Source: an uncultured Bacteroidales bacterium (lineage in GTDB: Bacteria; Bacteroidota; Bacteroidia; Bacteroidales; Bacteroidaceae). Taken from it: a DNA stretch of 64,000 nucleotides. The notes beneath the pieces were generated by a model, which made no database searches, had not been told where the DNA came from, and was given only the letters and a program-made list of their open reading frames with translations. The stretch is from NCBI GenBank assembly GCA_902802265.1, contig CADCLN010000001.1, positions 124,001 to 188,000 on the forward strand, given 5' to 3'. The position numbers were made by a program, and so were the translations under genes. Of the stretch, positions 34,850 through 43,017 are shown piece by piece (position 1 is the first letter of the stretch; every line of letters begins with the position of its first letter).

Positions 34850-37800
34850 TTATCTGCCGTTTAGCCGTTGCAGAAAATCAATCTCCACGATGCGGAGTTC
34901 TCCCTTCACCTTCTCGCTGCCTGGCGTCTTGTAAAGATCGAGTTCTGTGGCAGGACCGCCTGCCAATTCTGTCACTTGTCCGAAAGCATCGTTGTCGGTG
35001 GCTGAACCAGACTGGCGGAGGGTGTATTTCTTTGCCTTGACTGGTTTGTCGGGGAAAAGAGAAATGTAACCTAACGATTTATCGGTATTACCTTTCCAAA
35101 TGAGCTGACCATCGGCATACACTTCAAGGGGATAGGAACGTTGCCGCCAACCCGTCAGTTTCAGACTGATTTCATCAATGGCTGCAGGTTCGCTCAGTTC
35201 GTAAGTAATCCATGCCGTCGAGAGTTTGCCATCGTTTTTCCATTCGGACAGTTCGTTGTCGTCCCAACTACGCTGCACATCTGCCGTATTGGATCCAGCC
35301 GTAGCCGAGAGGATGCTGACGGTATGTTTCTTCTCTGTATAGGAAGGGGTAGCAGGTGTTTCGCCACGGTCGAGCACACCCTGCAAATGATCTGAAGCGA
35401 TGTAGCGCGATAATCCCGCATTGATTTGCTGGGAGTCTGCCGTGGTGTTCCATTCCAGCACAGCGTCTTTCATGTCTTTGGCACGAGCCGTCAAACGGAT
35501 TTTTCCTGCTTTGGTGGTGGAGCGCACCAGTACGCGGCTGACACCAGCCTCAACAGGAAGGTCTTTCGCAAGGATGTAGTTGTCGCCATCGGGACTTTTA
35601 CCGATGCCACCACGCCACTCGCCTTCGCCCTCCAGTGTCCAATGGATAAAGCGGTTGTCCAACGGGCAACGCTGTCCGTCTTCATCTACAATCTCCACCT
35701 GCACAAGGGCAAGGTCGGCACCGTCTGCCTTCATGCCGCCATCGGGGTTCTGCATCAAGGTGAGACGGATGTGGTCGGCACGTCCAGCCGTCTGGTGACT
35801 GGCTTCCGACTCTACGGTAACGCCGTCGGCAGCATAGCTTACAGCCTTGATGGTGCCTGGCACGTATGCCACATCCTTGAATGTGTGGAGGAAGGTGTAG
35901 GCAGGTTGTAAGCTCTTGCCGACGGATTTTCCGTCCACAAACAACTCCACGATGGGCGAAGTGGAAACGACATAGACGTCTTTCACCACGCCGTCGGGGT
36001 AGTCCCAGTGCCCGATGATGTAACTGGCTTTGTGCTGTACATCTACCCAGGAATTCCACATCACTTGATGTGCAAAAAAGGCGTCCTTCGGAATGCGCAT
36101 GGCATCCACCACTCCGCTGGTGCGGTAGTTCATTTCGCTGCGTCCGTGGGTGTTGGTATCGGAAAACACAATCTTCACACCTCCGCTGCTGACACGCCGT
36201 CCCATTCCTGGGCGTACAATATAATAATCGTGCCAACGACGAATCTGTTCGATGGTGAGCTGGTCCTGGTTCTGGTTGTAGATGTCGGCAGGCGCTTTGC
36301 GGTAGTAGGGTCCTGCTCCCTGCTTGTGATAAGGATAGGAATAGTCGTCCCAATACATGCGGTAGCCCTCGTCGCGGCAATACTCCATGGCCCACATGGG
36401 ATGCTTTCCCGACTTGTTGATGTAGAGCATTTCACCACCATATTCCGCTTCGTTGATGTCAAGCATTTCGCGTGAACCTGTGGCACGTCCACCATAGGGG
36501 TCGTACTGATTGCGAATGGCAATGAGCTGCTTCATGTGGTCGCGGCTGATGCTTTCGTTGCCGCCTTCATAGAAAAGGATGCTGGGGTTGTTGCGATTGT
36601 AGATGATGGCGTCGCGCATCAGTTCGGTACGTTGCGTCCAATGCCGCCCTTCCACATCTTTTTCCGCATCGCCGGCAGGCATGGCTTGAATCAAGCCCAC
36701 ACGGTCGCACGACTCCACATCCTGACGGGTGGGCGTGACGTGCATCCAACGCACCAGGTTTCCACCCGACTTGACGATGAGGTCGTTGCTGTAGTCTGAC
36801 AACCAAGCAGGGATGTCGATTCCCACAGAGGGCCATTCGTTGCTGGTGCGCTGTGCATAGCCATGCATCATGATGCAACGGTCGTTCAGCCATATCTTTC
36901 CTTCGCCGAATTGTGTTTTGCGAAAGCCTGTACGGATGGAGACTTCATCGGTGGCAGAACCGCCAGCCACCAATCTTGACTTGACGGTGTAGAGGTAGCC
37001 ATAACCCCACGACCAGAAGTGAACATCCGCAAGCCGCCGCTGGGCAGCAAGTGTGGCAGTGTCGCCAGCGGCTATCAACTGCGGTTTGCCTGTAAAGCAA
37101 GCCACTTGCTTGCCTTCGTTATCAAGAACAACAGCCTGCAAGGCGACTTTTTGAGCCGATGTGGAACTGTTGATGACTTGTGTTTCTACGTGTGCCGTCA
37201 CTTTCCGTCCCTTGATGTCGTAGTCTGTGCCATAAATGTAGGTACCCGTTGTGCCTAAGTTGGAGAACAGCGGCAAGGTCTGATAGACGGCACCCGTCAC
37301 ATGCAGATAGACATTCTTGGGCAGACCGCCCATGTTCATGTTGAAGTTCTTGTTGTTCCACTGAAAGGAGGTCGGTGCTAGCTTGTTGTTCGGCAGATTG
37401 TTCCCGTCCTTCGTTTCTGCTGCAGTTTTAGGCACCAGCAGTTCTGTGCCGTCGGGGTTCTTCTCTTTGTAAGCCCAATCGTTGTCTGTGAGCACCTCCA
37501 GCCGGTTCTGCTTCCCTATATATAAATAAGGTGTCAACTCGAAACCGAAAGCCATCACGCCGTTCTGATGCAAGCCCAGCCTGTGACCGTTCAGCCACAC
37601 TTCGGCACTTTGGCGGGCACCTTCAAACTCAATGAATATGTGTTTGCCTGCCCATTCCTGCGGGGCGGTGAACACTTTTGTATAGCGACAGGTGTCGTCG
37701 GGCAATGAAGCAATGCCCACACGATAAGCATAGTCCTCATTCCAAGCATGAGGCAATGTGACTGTTCGCGTCTCTCCTGGATGCAGAATCGCCTCTTGAG

Positions 37801-37900
37801 GGTAATGAATCTGCCAATCTCCATTGAAGTTTAGCCGCTGTCGCTGCGCCATGACAGACGAAGTGCAGAGAAGGGGTATGATTACAAGGAACTTCTTCAT
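34850..37900 (-). CDS. Secreted GH2 beta-galactosidase-like glycosidase
   Basis: 1016 residues. Signal peptide MKKFLVIIPLLCTSSVMAQ. A GH2 sugar-binding domain (residues about 20-200, with VTLPHAWNEDYAYR and EFEGARQSAEVWLNGHRLG) and an Ig-like domain precede the TIM barrel. The acid/base Glu is E449 in YEGGNESIS, and a likely nucleophile lies in MWAMEYCRDEG. DUF4982-like and Ig domains follow, and a C-terminal discoidin-like domain (about 870-1000, ending KAKKYTLRQSGS and a short tail). It is downstream of the PL11 lyase (35-nt gap) in one operon, suggesting it trims galactose or another sugar from rhamnogalacturonan fragments. GH2 specificity cannot be read from sequence. Confidence 0.87.
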   Translation of the reverse strand: MKKFLVIIPLLCTSSVMAQRQRLNFNGDWQIHYPQEAILHPGETRTVTLPHAWNEDYAYRVGIASLPDDTCRYTKVFTAPQEWAGKHIFIEFEGARQSAEVWLNGHRLGLHQNGVMAFGFELTPYLYIGKQNRLEVLTDNDWAYKEKNPDGTELLVPKTAAETKDGNNLPNNKLAPTSFQWNNKNFNMNMGGLPKNVYLHVTGAVYQTLPLFSNLGTTGTYIYGTDYDIKGRKVTAHVETQVINSSTSAQKVALQAVVLDNEGKQVACFTGKPQLIAAGDTATLAAQRRLADVHFWSWGYGYLYTVKSRLVAGGSATDEVSIRTGFRKTQFGEGKIWLNDRCIMMHGYAQRTSNEWPSVGIDIPAWLSDYSNDLIVKSGGNLVRWMHVTPTRQDVESCDRVGLIQAMPAGDAEKDVEGRHWTQRTELMRDAIIYNRNNPSILFYEGGNESISRDHMKQLIAIRNQYDPYGGRATGSREMLDINEAEYGGEMLYINKSGKHPMWAMEYCRDEGYRMYWDDYSYPYHKQGAGPYYRKAPADIYNQNQDQLTIEQIRRWHDYYIVRPGMGRRVSSGGVKIVFSDTNTHGRSEMNYRTSGVVDAMRIPKDAFFAHQVMWNSWVDVQHKASYIIGHWDYPDGVVKDVYVVSTSPIVELFVDGKSVGKSLQPAYTFLHTFKDVAYVPGTIKAVSYAADGVTVESEASHQTAGRADHIRLTLMQNPDGGMKADGADLALVQVEIVDEDGQRCPLDNRFIHWTLEGEGEWRGGIGKSPDGDNYILAKDLPVEAGVSRVLVRSTTKAGKIRLTARAKDMKDAVLEWNTTADSQQINAGLSRYIASDHLQGVLDRGETPATPSYTEKKHTVSILSATAGSNTADVQRSWDDNELSEWKNDGKLSTAWITYELSEPAAIDEISLKLTGWRQRSYPLEVYADGQLIWKGNTDKSLGYISLFPDKPVKAKKYTLRQSGSATDNDAFGQVTELAGGPATELDLYKTPGSEKVKGELRIVEIDFLQRLNGR

Positions 37901-37935
37901 GTTCTATTCTTTTCTGACAAAGGTTTTCAATCTGT

Positions 37936-40900
37936 TCAGAAGGTTGTGTCACGCTGACTGCCAACTTCCAAGTAGCGGTCAATCAGGTTTGTGATGTCTT
38001 CTACCGTGATGCCTTCAGCACCCTCCAGATAAAGGTCTATCAAGTCGGTGATGTCTTCGACGGTGATGTCGGCTTCCACCACACGGATGATGCCTTCCTC
38101 AGCCAGGGCAGATGTGTCCCAGCGGTAGCCAATTTGGGGTTTTGCAGGCAGCATGACGGGTTCGCCGTCAATGGTTAATGTACCCGAACACTTGATAATC
38201 TGGATGTCCTGATCAGGTATATAACTGTATTTGTCGTTCAATTCGGACATTTCAATGACAGGCGAAGTGAATTTCGCATTGCCCTGAACGGCAATCACGT
38301 CGGTGCTGGTCTTCGTGGCTGTTGAACGTGTGCGAATCTGGATAATAGCACCTTCCTCAGCAGTCAGACTACCATTCACCGTCAGCGTGCCGACCATGGT
38401 TTTCAGTGTAGGACTCTTATAGAGCGCACCCAGTGTAGCCCCCTGCTTCAGGGTCAAGTTGTTCACCTGACCGTTGCCTTTCAACGTTGCTCCGCTATGC
38501 ACTGTAATTTTACCTGAAGTGACTGCTGCCGATGTGCAGTTTGCCCACACCGTTCCTTCATAGACGTTGAGCGCACCCGTCGAACTTCCGGTCAACGTCC
38601 AGCAGCCATCGCCGTATTTGTTGACAGTGCTCGTAAACGTTCCAGAAAATGCGTCGTCATTGCCAGCATAGCCAATGGACCAAGTGCCGCCGCCCAGTGT
38701 GCCAGCACCCTGCACACCACCTAACGTATAGGTGAAGTTCTGAACATTGCTGCCACCAGCCTTGTAGCCTGTTACAGCCACATCTTCGTTCACCACAAGC
38801 GTAGCCTTCTGCATGTCAATATCCTGACAGAAGCGGTTGGCACCCGAACCCAGTTCAACGATACCTTCGAAGTCCTTTGCATTCATAAAGTTGTCAAAGC
38901 GCACATAGCCCGAAGACAGTTTAATCGTACCCTTACCCAACAGCGTACTGCGGAAGGTACCACGCCCAGAACCAACGAAAGTAAGGGTATTACCTTCGTC
39001 AATGTTCAGCTTGTTCTGGAATGTCGGTGCGTCGCTTGAATTGGTCGTATAAAACTGAACGAAACGCACATTGCCTGTGACATGTACTTCGCTGTTAGCC
39101 GAACCCAACGTGGCACCTGTTGTGCCCTGGGCAATAGTTCCTTCAGCAAAGATGGTCGATTTGTAGGAATTGGCTGAAGAATATGACACCGACAACTGAC
39201 CCGCACCCGTCTTTTTCAGCACACCCGCAGCGGAGCCCGTCAGCAGTCCCTTCAGCGTCGTAGAACTGTTGGCAGGAATCTGGAATGTGGCCGTATCTGT
39301 CAACTGAATGCCTCGGTCGGTGGCAAGGCTGGAGCCGTCGAACACAAGGGTTGCCTTACCTACTTTCCACTTGCTGCTGCTCTTGCTGCCTACGCCGATG
39401 CTTGAAGGCGAACCCTGCATGGAGAGTTCTTTCAGCACAACCGTACCGGCATTGATGACGGTAGCTCCTGTATAGTCAGCGTTCTTGGTGGCAAGAATCA
39501 GCTTGCCCGAACCATTCTTCACCAATCCGCCTTCGCCTGTCAAACCACCATTGCCCAGCAAGGTGTAAGTCTTTTCAGTATTGACTTCCATGCCAGCAGC
39601 AGGCATCAGTTCGGGGATGTTGACGGTCGTATTCACTGTGCCGTCGTCGAAAACGATGCTATCCTGTGCCACGAAGGTAGTGGGCACACCATCCACCAGC
39701 CAGTTTTCCGTCTGATAATCCCAAATGTTGGTTTCGTTGCCTGTCCAATGTACGTTTGCCAAAGCTTTACGCTGTCCGTGAATCACCAGACTAATGGCAC
39801 CTTCGGCATTTATCACTTCGTAAGAAAGTCCAACGATGCCCTGCACCTCACAAAGTGCCACATCGCCATTGAACTCACCTGTGTATTCCACCATTCGGTA
39901 AGTACCTTCCTGCAACTGCGTAGAAGCAATGTTGAACACCAACGGCTGGGTAATGGCAAGGTTTCCGTTCACCTTCAAGCCTGTACCCTTGTCGAGGTCT
40001 ATATCCACAAACGTTTTCTTGTCAAACGTGAGGTCGCCCTGCACCGTCAGGGTTTCAGTGGGACGAATCACACCTTCTGCATAATTGAGTGAACCTTCAA
40101 ACGACAGTTCACCCACAGTACCCTTGCCCGAAAGCACACCACGTGCCCGCAGCTCAATGGGGCTCTCTACGGTGCCGTTTACTTCAAGCGTACCCTCAGA
40201 AACCACCACCTTGCCCGTCGTGGTGATGTCGGCATTGACGACAAGTGTGCCCTGCATACCCTTCCACAGAGCCACACCGCCTTCAACAGGACTGTTCAGG
40301 GTCAGCGTCTGCTCCCTCACGGGCATGAAATATGCGTTCTGAACACTTTGTGAAGGGGCAGCAACGACAACATTGCCCAGCGTCAGGTCATAGACAGCCG
40401 TGGCTTCGTCCGCCTTCATCGTCGGTGGCAGGGGCGGACGCGGCATGTCGTAACCCAAATAGAAACTGGTGTTGGGCGACTGATAATAACCACGATTCGT
40501 AATTTGTCCAAAGTAATTGGGGTCTTCCAGCAAGCAATAGATGTTGTTGACAGAAGTCGTATAGTTCGTGGCATAAAGCACAAAGCCCACATCGCCCGTG
40601 GCATCATGTTCCGTCAGAATAACCTCTTCGCGCCAGTCGCCCAGAATATCGCCCCAGAACAAAGGACGCACACCCGATTCCAAGGCTACTGCCCAACCAG
40701 ATTCCCGCGAGGGCTGAATCTGGCGTGTATATCCTGTGCCGCCATCATATTTTCCGATGACCAGCGCAGCATCATCGCCCGAACCAGGTGTCCATGCACA
40801 CTCACGCAGTAAGTCATCGTCCCACCATATACCTTCGTAGGGATAGGGGTGATCACTGCTGATGACCTCGCCCTTGGCATTGTACATATTGGGCAAGGTT

Positions 40901-42435
40901 GACCACATTTCGTAACCCTTGTATTTGGGGTCCACGTCCATACACTCGCCGCGCCCCACGTCGCCCACACTGCTCATGTACCAACGCTTAATGCTCGTGC
41001 CGTCAAATGCACTGTAAAGAATCGTACCGAGCATATCGGGTGCGTTCTGCTGAATCGCAAAAATCTCCTGCCCTGGACGGTCGGGGTCAATGTCGCTCAA
41101 GCGGAAACGGTCACCGTGACCGATACCCGAGTTCCAAAGCATCTTTCCCGTGTTGTCGAGCGCGTATGCACCATTCATCACTTCGTCACAGCCATCGCCG
41201 TCCACGTCGCCAATGCGGATATGGTGGAACTCCGACGGATTGCCGTTGTCCCAGAAGGGGAAGCGGAACAGCTCCCTGAACTCGCCGCCTTCATAGCCGT
41301 AAGCGTAAGTAAAGTAGTGATGAACGCCCTTATTGGTACGCACCTGAAACTGGGCCACAATGCTCTGGTGCACGCCGTCCAGAAACGCCGAACCCATCGC
41401 AGCCGACATATAGGGATATTCATCATTCATAAAGGCAGACTTGTTGGTGCGTGTATATTCCATATCCCTGTCCTTAGGCATCGTCATGGGGCATACATCC
41501 TTCTGTTCGCCCGTCATGCCGTCGATAATGAGCATATAGTGCTGCGGATTCTTCCCTCTATTATAATAAGTATAGTTCACTACGCCGTCGCCGTCAATGT
41601 CGGGATTCGATCCGTCGCTGCTCACAGTCTGCATGCCCGACCCCGTGCTGCTGGCTTGCTGGCCATTATAATAAAGGTATTTGCCCATGCACCTGTTCTC
41701 TACATCCCACAGACGTGCACCCTCGCACACCTGCACACAGACTTCGCCGCGTCCGTCACCGTCGAAATCGCCTACGGTGACACCGTCGTTCTGACCGCCA
41801 AAGGCAAAGAAATGGATTCCAAGATTAACGGTCCACAGGTGCCTGCCGTCACGGGTATAAGCCTCCAAATAGTCACCGCCCAGCTTGTCTGCACCGTGAC
41901 CCTCATAACCATTCATGTCTTTATGGTTATAAACACGATTGACCACATACTCCATTTCACCGTCTCCGTTCAAATCCACTGGCCAACAGAACTTCGACGT
42001 GAACAGCGTGTCTTCACGGTTGACCACAGGCGAACCTGCTCGCTTATAATTCACACGTATTGCTGCATTCGCCCATGAGTTATCGACGAAATGGAAAGGG
42101 ACGGACAACGCACCTTCCTTTCCATCGGCATCGACCAATGAAACAGCCAACTGACTGCCATAAGGAATGGCACTGAGCTGAGCCTGGTAGTTGTTCCGCA
42201 GGATAGGACCCGCCAGCTTCACATAGCTGCCTGCGCCCGTGCGATCTACATAGAGATTGTACTTTGCATCCTCTGGCTCTTGCGCCAGACGACGCCATGT
42301 TACGGTCACTTTACTGTCACGCTGGGCTGCGATTACACCGCGACCCAAAGACATTTGCTGACGTTGCGCCAAGCCCCTTGCGGGAGTCAGTGCCAACGCC
42401 AGCAAACCAAGAATAGGTAATAGGTTAGATTTCAT
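37936..42435 (-). CDS. Secreted rhamnogalacturonan lyase (PL11) with beta-helix repeats and dockerin-like tail
   Basis: 1499 residues from the Met at 42435 (MKSNLLPILGLLALALTPARGLAQ is a signal peptide; an upstream extension of 58 residues covers the promoter). Residues about 25-620 match PL11 rhamnogalacturonan lyases of the YesW/YesX type: LGRGVIAAQRD, an eight-bladed propeller with calcium loops (DLNGDGEMEY, DFDGDGRGE, DIDGDGVVNY, DVDGDGCDE) and NIYCLLEDPNYFGQITNRGYY. About 650-1400 is a long series of beta-strand repeats like autotransporter-associated repeats (GSGKLILATKNADYTGATVI). The end has two dockerin-like repeats, TVEDITDLIDLYLEG and TVEDITNLIDRYLEV. The lyase would cut the RG-I backbone outside or at the cell surface. 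Confidence 0.88.
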   Translation of the reverse strand: MKSNLLPILGLLALALTPARGLAQRQQMSLGRGVIAAQRDSKVTVTWRRLAQEPEDAKYNLYVDRTGAGSYVKLAGPILRNNYQAQLSAIPYGSQLAVSLVDADGKEGALSVPFHFVDNSWANAAIRVNYKRAGSPVVNREDTLFTSKFCWPVDLNGDGEMEYVVNRVYNHKDMNGYEGHGADKLGGDYLEAYTRDGRHLWTVNLGIHFFAFGGQNDGVTVGDFDGDGRGEVCVQVCEGARLWDVENRCMGKYLYYNGQQASSTGSGMQTVSSDGSNPDIDGDGVVNYTYYNRGKNPQHYMLIIDGMTGEQKDVCPMTMPKDRDMEYTRTNKSAFMNDEYPYMSAAMGSAFLDGVHQSIVAQFQVRTNKGVHHYFTYAYGYEGGEFRELFRFPFWDNGNPSEFHHIRIGDVDGDGCDEVMNGAYALDNTGKMLWNSGIGHGDRFRLSDIDPDRPGQEIFAIQQNAPDMLGTILYSAFDGTSIKRWYMSSVGDVGRGECMDVDPKYKGYEMWSTLPNMYNAKGEVISSDHPYPYEGIWWDDDLLRECAWTPGSGDDAALVIGKYDGGTGYTRQIQPSRESGWAVALESGVRPLFWGDILGDWREEVILTEHDATGDVGFVLYATNYTTSVNNIYCLLEDPNYFGQITNRGYYQSPNTSFYLGYDMPRPPLPPTMKADEATAVYDLTLGNVVVAAPSQSVQNAYFMPVREQTLTLNSPVEGGVALWKGMQGTLVVNADITTTGKVVVSEGTLEVNGTVESPIELRARGVLSGKGTVGELSFEGSLNYAEGVIRPTETLTVQGDLTFDKKTFVDIDLDKGTGLKVNGNLAITQPLVFNIASTQLQEGTYRMVEYTGEFNGDVALCEVQGIVGLSYEVINAEGAISLVIHGQRKALANVHWTGNETNIWDYQTENWLVDGVPTTFVAQDSIVFDDGTVNTTVNIPELMPAAGMEVNTEKTYTLLGNGGLTGEGGLVKNGSGKLILATKNADYTGATVINAGTVVLKELSMQGSPSSIGVGSKSSSKWKVGKATLVFDGSSLATDRGIQLTDTATFQIPANSSTTLKGLLTGSAAGVLKKTGAGQLSVSYSSANSYKSTIFAEGTIAQGTTGATLGSANSEVHVTGNVRFVQFYTTNSSDAPTFQNKLNIDEGNTLTFVGSGRGTFRSTLLGKGTIKLSSGYVRFDNFMNAKDFEGIVELGSGANRFCQDIDMQKATLVVNEDVAVTGYKAGGSNVQNFTYTLGGVQGAGTLGGGTWSIGYAGNDDAFSGTFTSTVNKYGDGCWTLTGSSTGALNVYEGTVWANCTSAAVTSGKITVHSGATLKGNGQVNNLTLKQGATLGALYKSPTLKTMVGTLTVNGSLTAEEGAIIQIRTRSTATKTSTDVIAVQGNAKFTSPVIEMSELNDKYSYIPDQDIQIIKCSGTLTIDGEPVMLPAKPQIGYRWDTSALAEEGIIRVVEADITVEDITDLIDLYLEGAEGITVEDITNLIDRYLEVGSQRDTTF

Positions 42436-42470
42436 TGACAAAGTATTTAATAATTGGTTTATTTTTGTTT

Positions 42471-42505
42471 TTCGCTGTGCAAAGGTAGATGTTTTGCACA
42501 GCGAA
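42471..42505 (-). promoter_or_regulatory. Promoter of the PL11-GH2 operon embedded in a 13-bp operator-like dyad
   Basis: Perfect inverted repeat TTCGCTGTGCAAA (42471-42483) and its complement (42493-42505) with a 9-bp spacer. The minus-strand -7 box TACCTTTG (42480-42487) lies inside the left arm and spacer. The predicted transcript start is near 42473, so most of the dyad is upstream DNA rather than leader RNA. Confidence 0.7.
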
Positions 42506-42644
42506 AAGGGTAAAAAACTTAACAAAAAAGTGTAAAATCGTACCAAAAACGCAAAACTTTCAATTTTGATACATAAAAAACGAAGTGAATGCCCTTCAAA
42601 AAAAATCAACTGTGACCGTTCAGTTTTATGTACAGAGGTACATC

Positions 42645-42716
42645 ATCGAATGAACAAGAGTTAAGTTTTGAATTGACAAGTGCCGTGTTTTGAATTGACA
42701 ACAGCAAAGTTTCGTC
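42645..42716 (-). repeat. 72-bp dispersed intergenic repeat, copy C
   Basis: Read on the minus strand it aligns gap-free with copy A (GAAACTTTGCTGTTGTC and TCAATTCAAAACACGGCAC). Its 22-bp subunits are the clearest of the four copies, with CTTGTCAATTCAAAAC twice in register. The rest of 42506-42979 holds no convincing gene; an 80-codon frame at 42726-42968 has no support. Confidence 0.85.
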
Positions 42717-42979
42717 TTTTTAATCATGAAACGTTCACTTTTTATTTCATCATTTTTACATCATCACAACTTCTTTTTCGGTGGCAGCAGAAAGGAGAGT
42801 GCTAACACACAGACACGAAAAAGCACAGCCGTGTCTCCTGCGAATAAGCGACTGAAGGGGTATGCTCATTTCAATGAGCACAAGGCGTTTTTTTGCAAAA
42901 AACCATCAAAAGGAAGTATAAAAAGAGGGAAAAGATGCGATTTTAGGAAAACAGAATGGGCTGAATGAAAGTTTTTTGG

Positions 42980-42987
42980 TATATTTG
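42980..42987 (+). promoter_or_regulatory. -7 box of the AraC-type regulator gene
   Basis: TATATTTG, an exact match, lies 31 nt before the ATG at 43018. No -33 TTTG was seen at the usual spacing. Confidence 0.55.
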
Positions 42988-43017
42988 CGCAGATTTTAAC
43001 CGGAATCTGAGACAGGC

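Noticed and set aside
41116-42078. 320-codon plus-strand frame opposite the PL11 gene
   Set aside because: Shadow of the calcium-loop propeller codons. It has low-complexity His/Val-rich composition and no motif.
42726-42968. 80-residue protein in the PL11-AraC intergenic region
   Set aside because: Composition is odd (His, Lys, Phe runs), no promoter is attached and no family is recognised.
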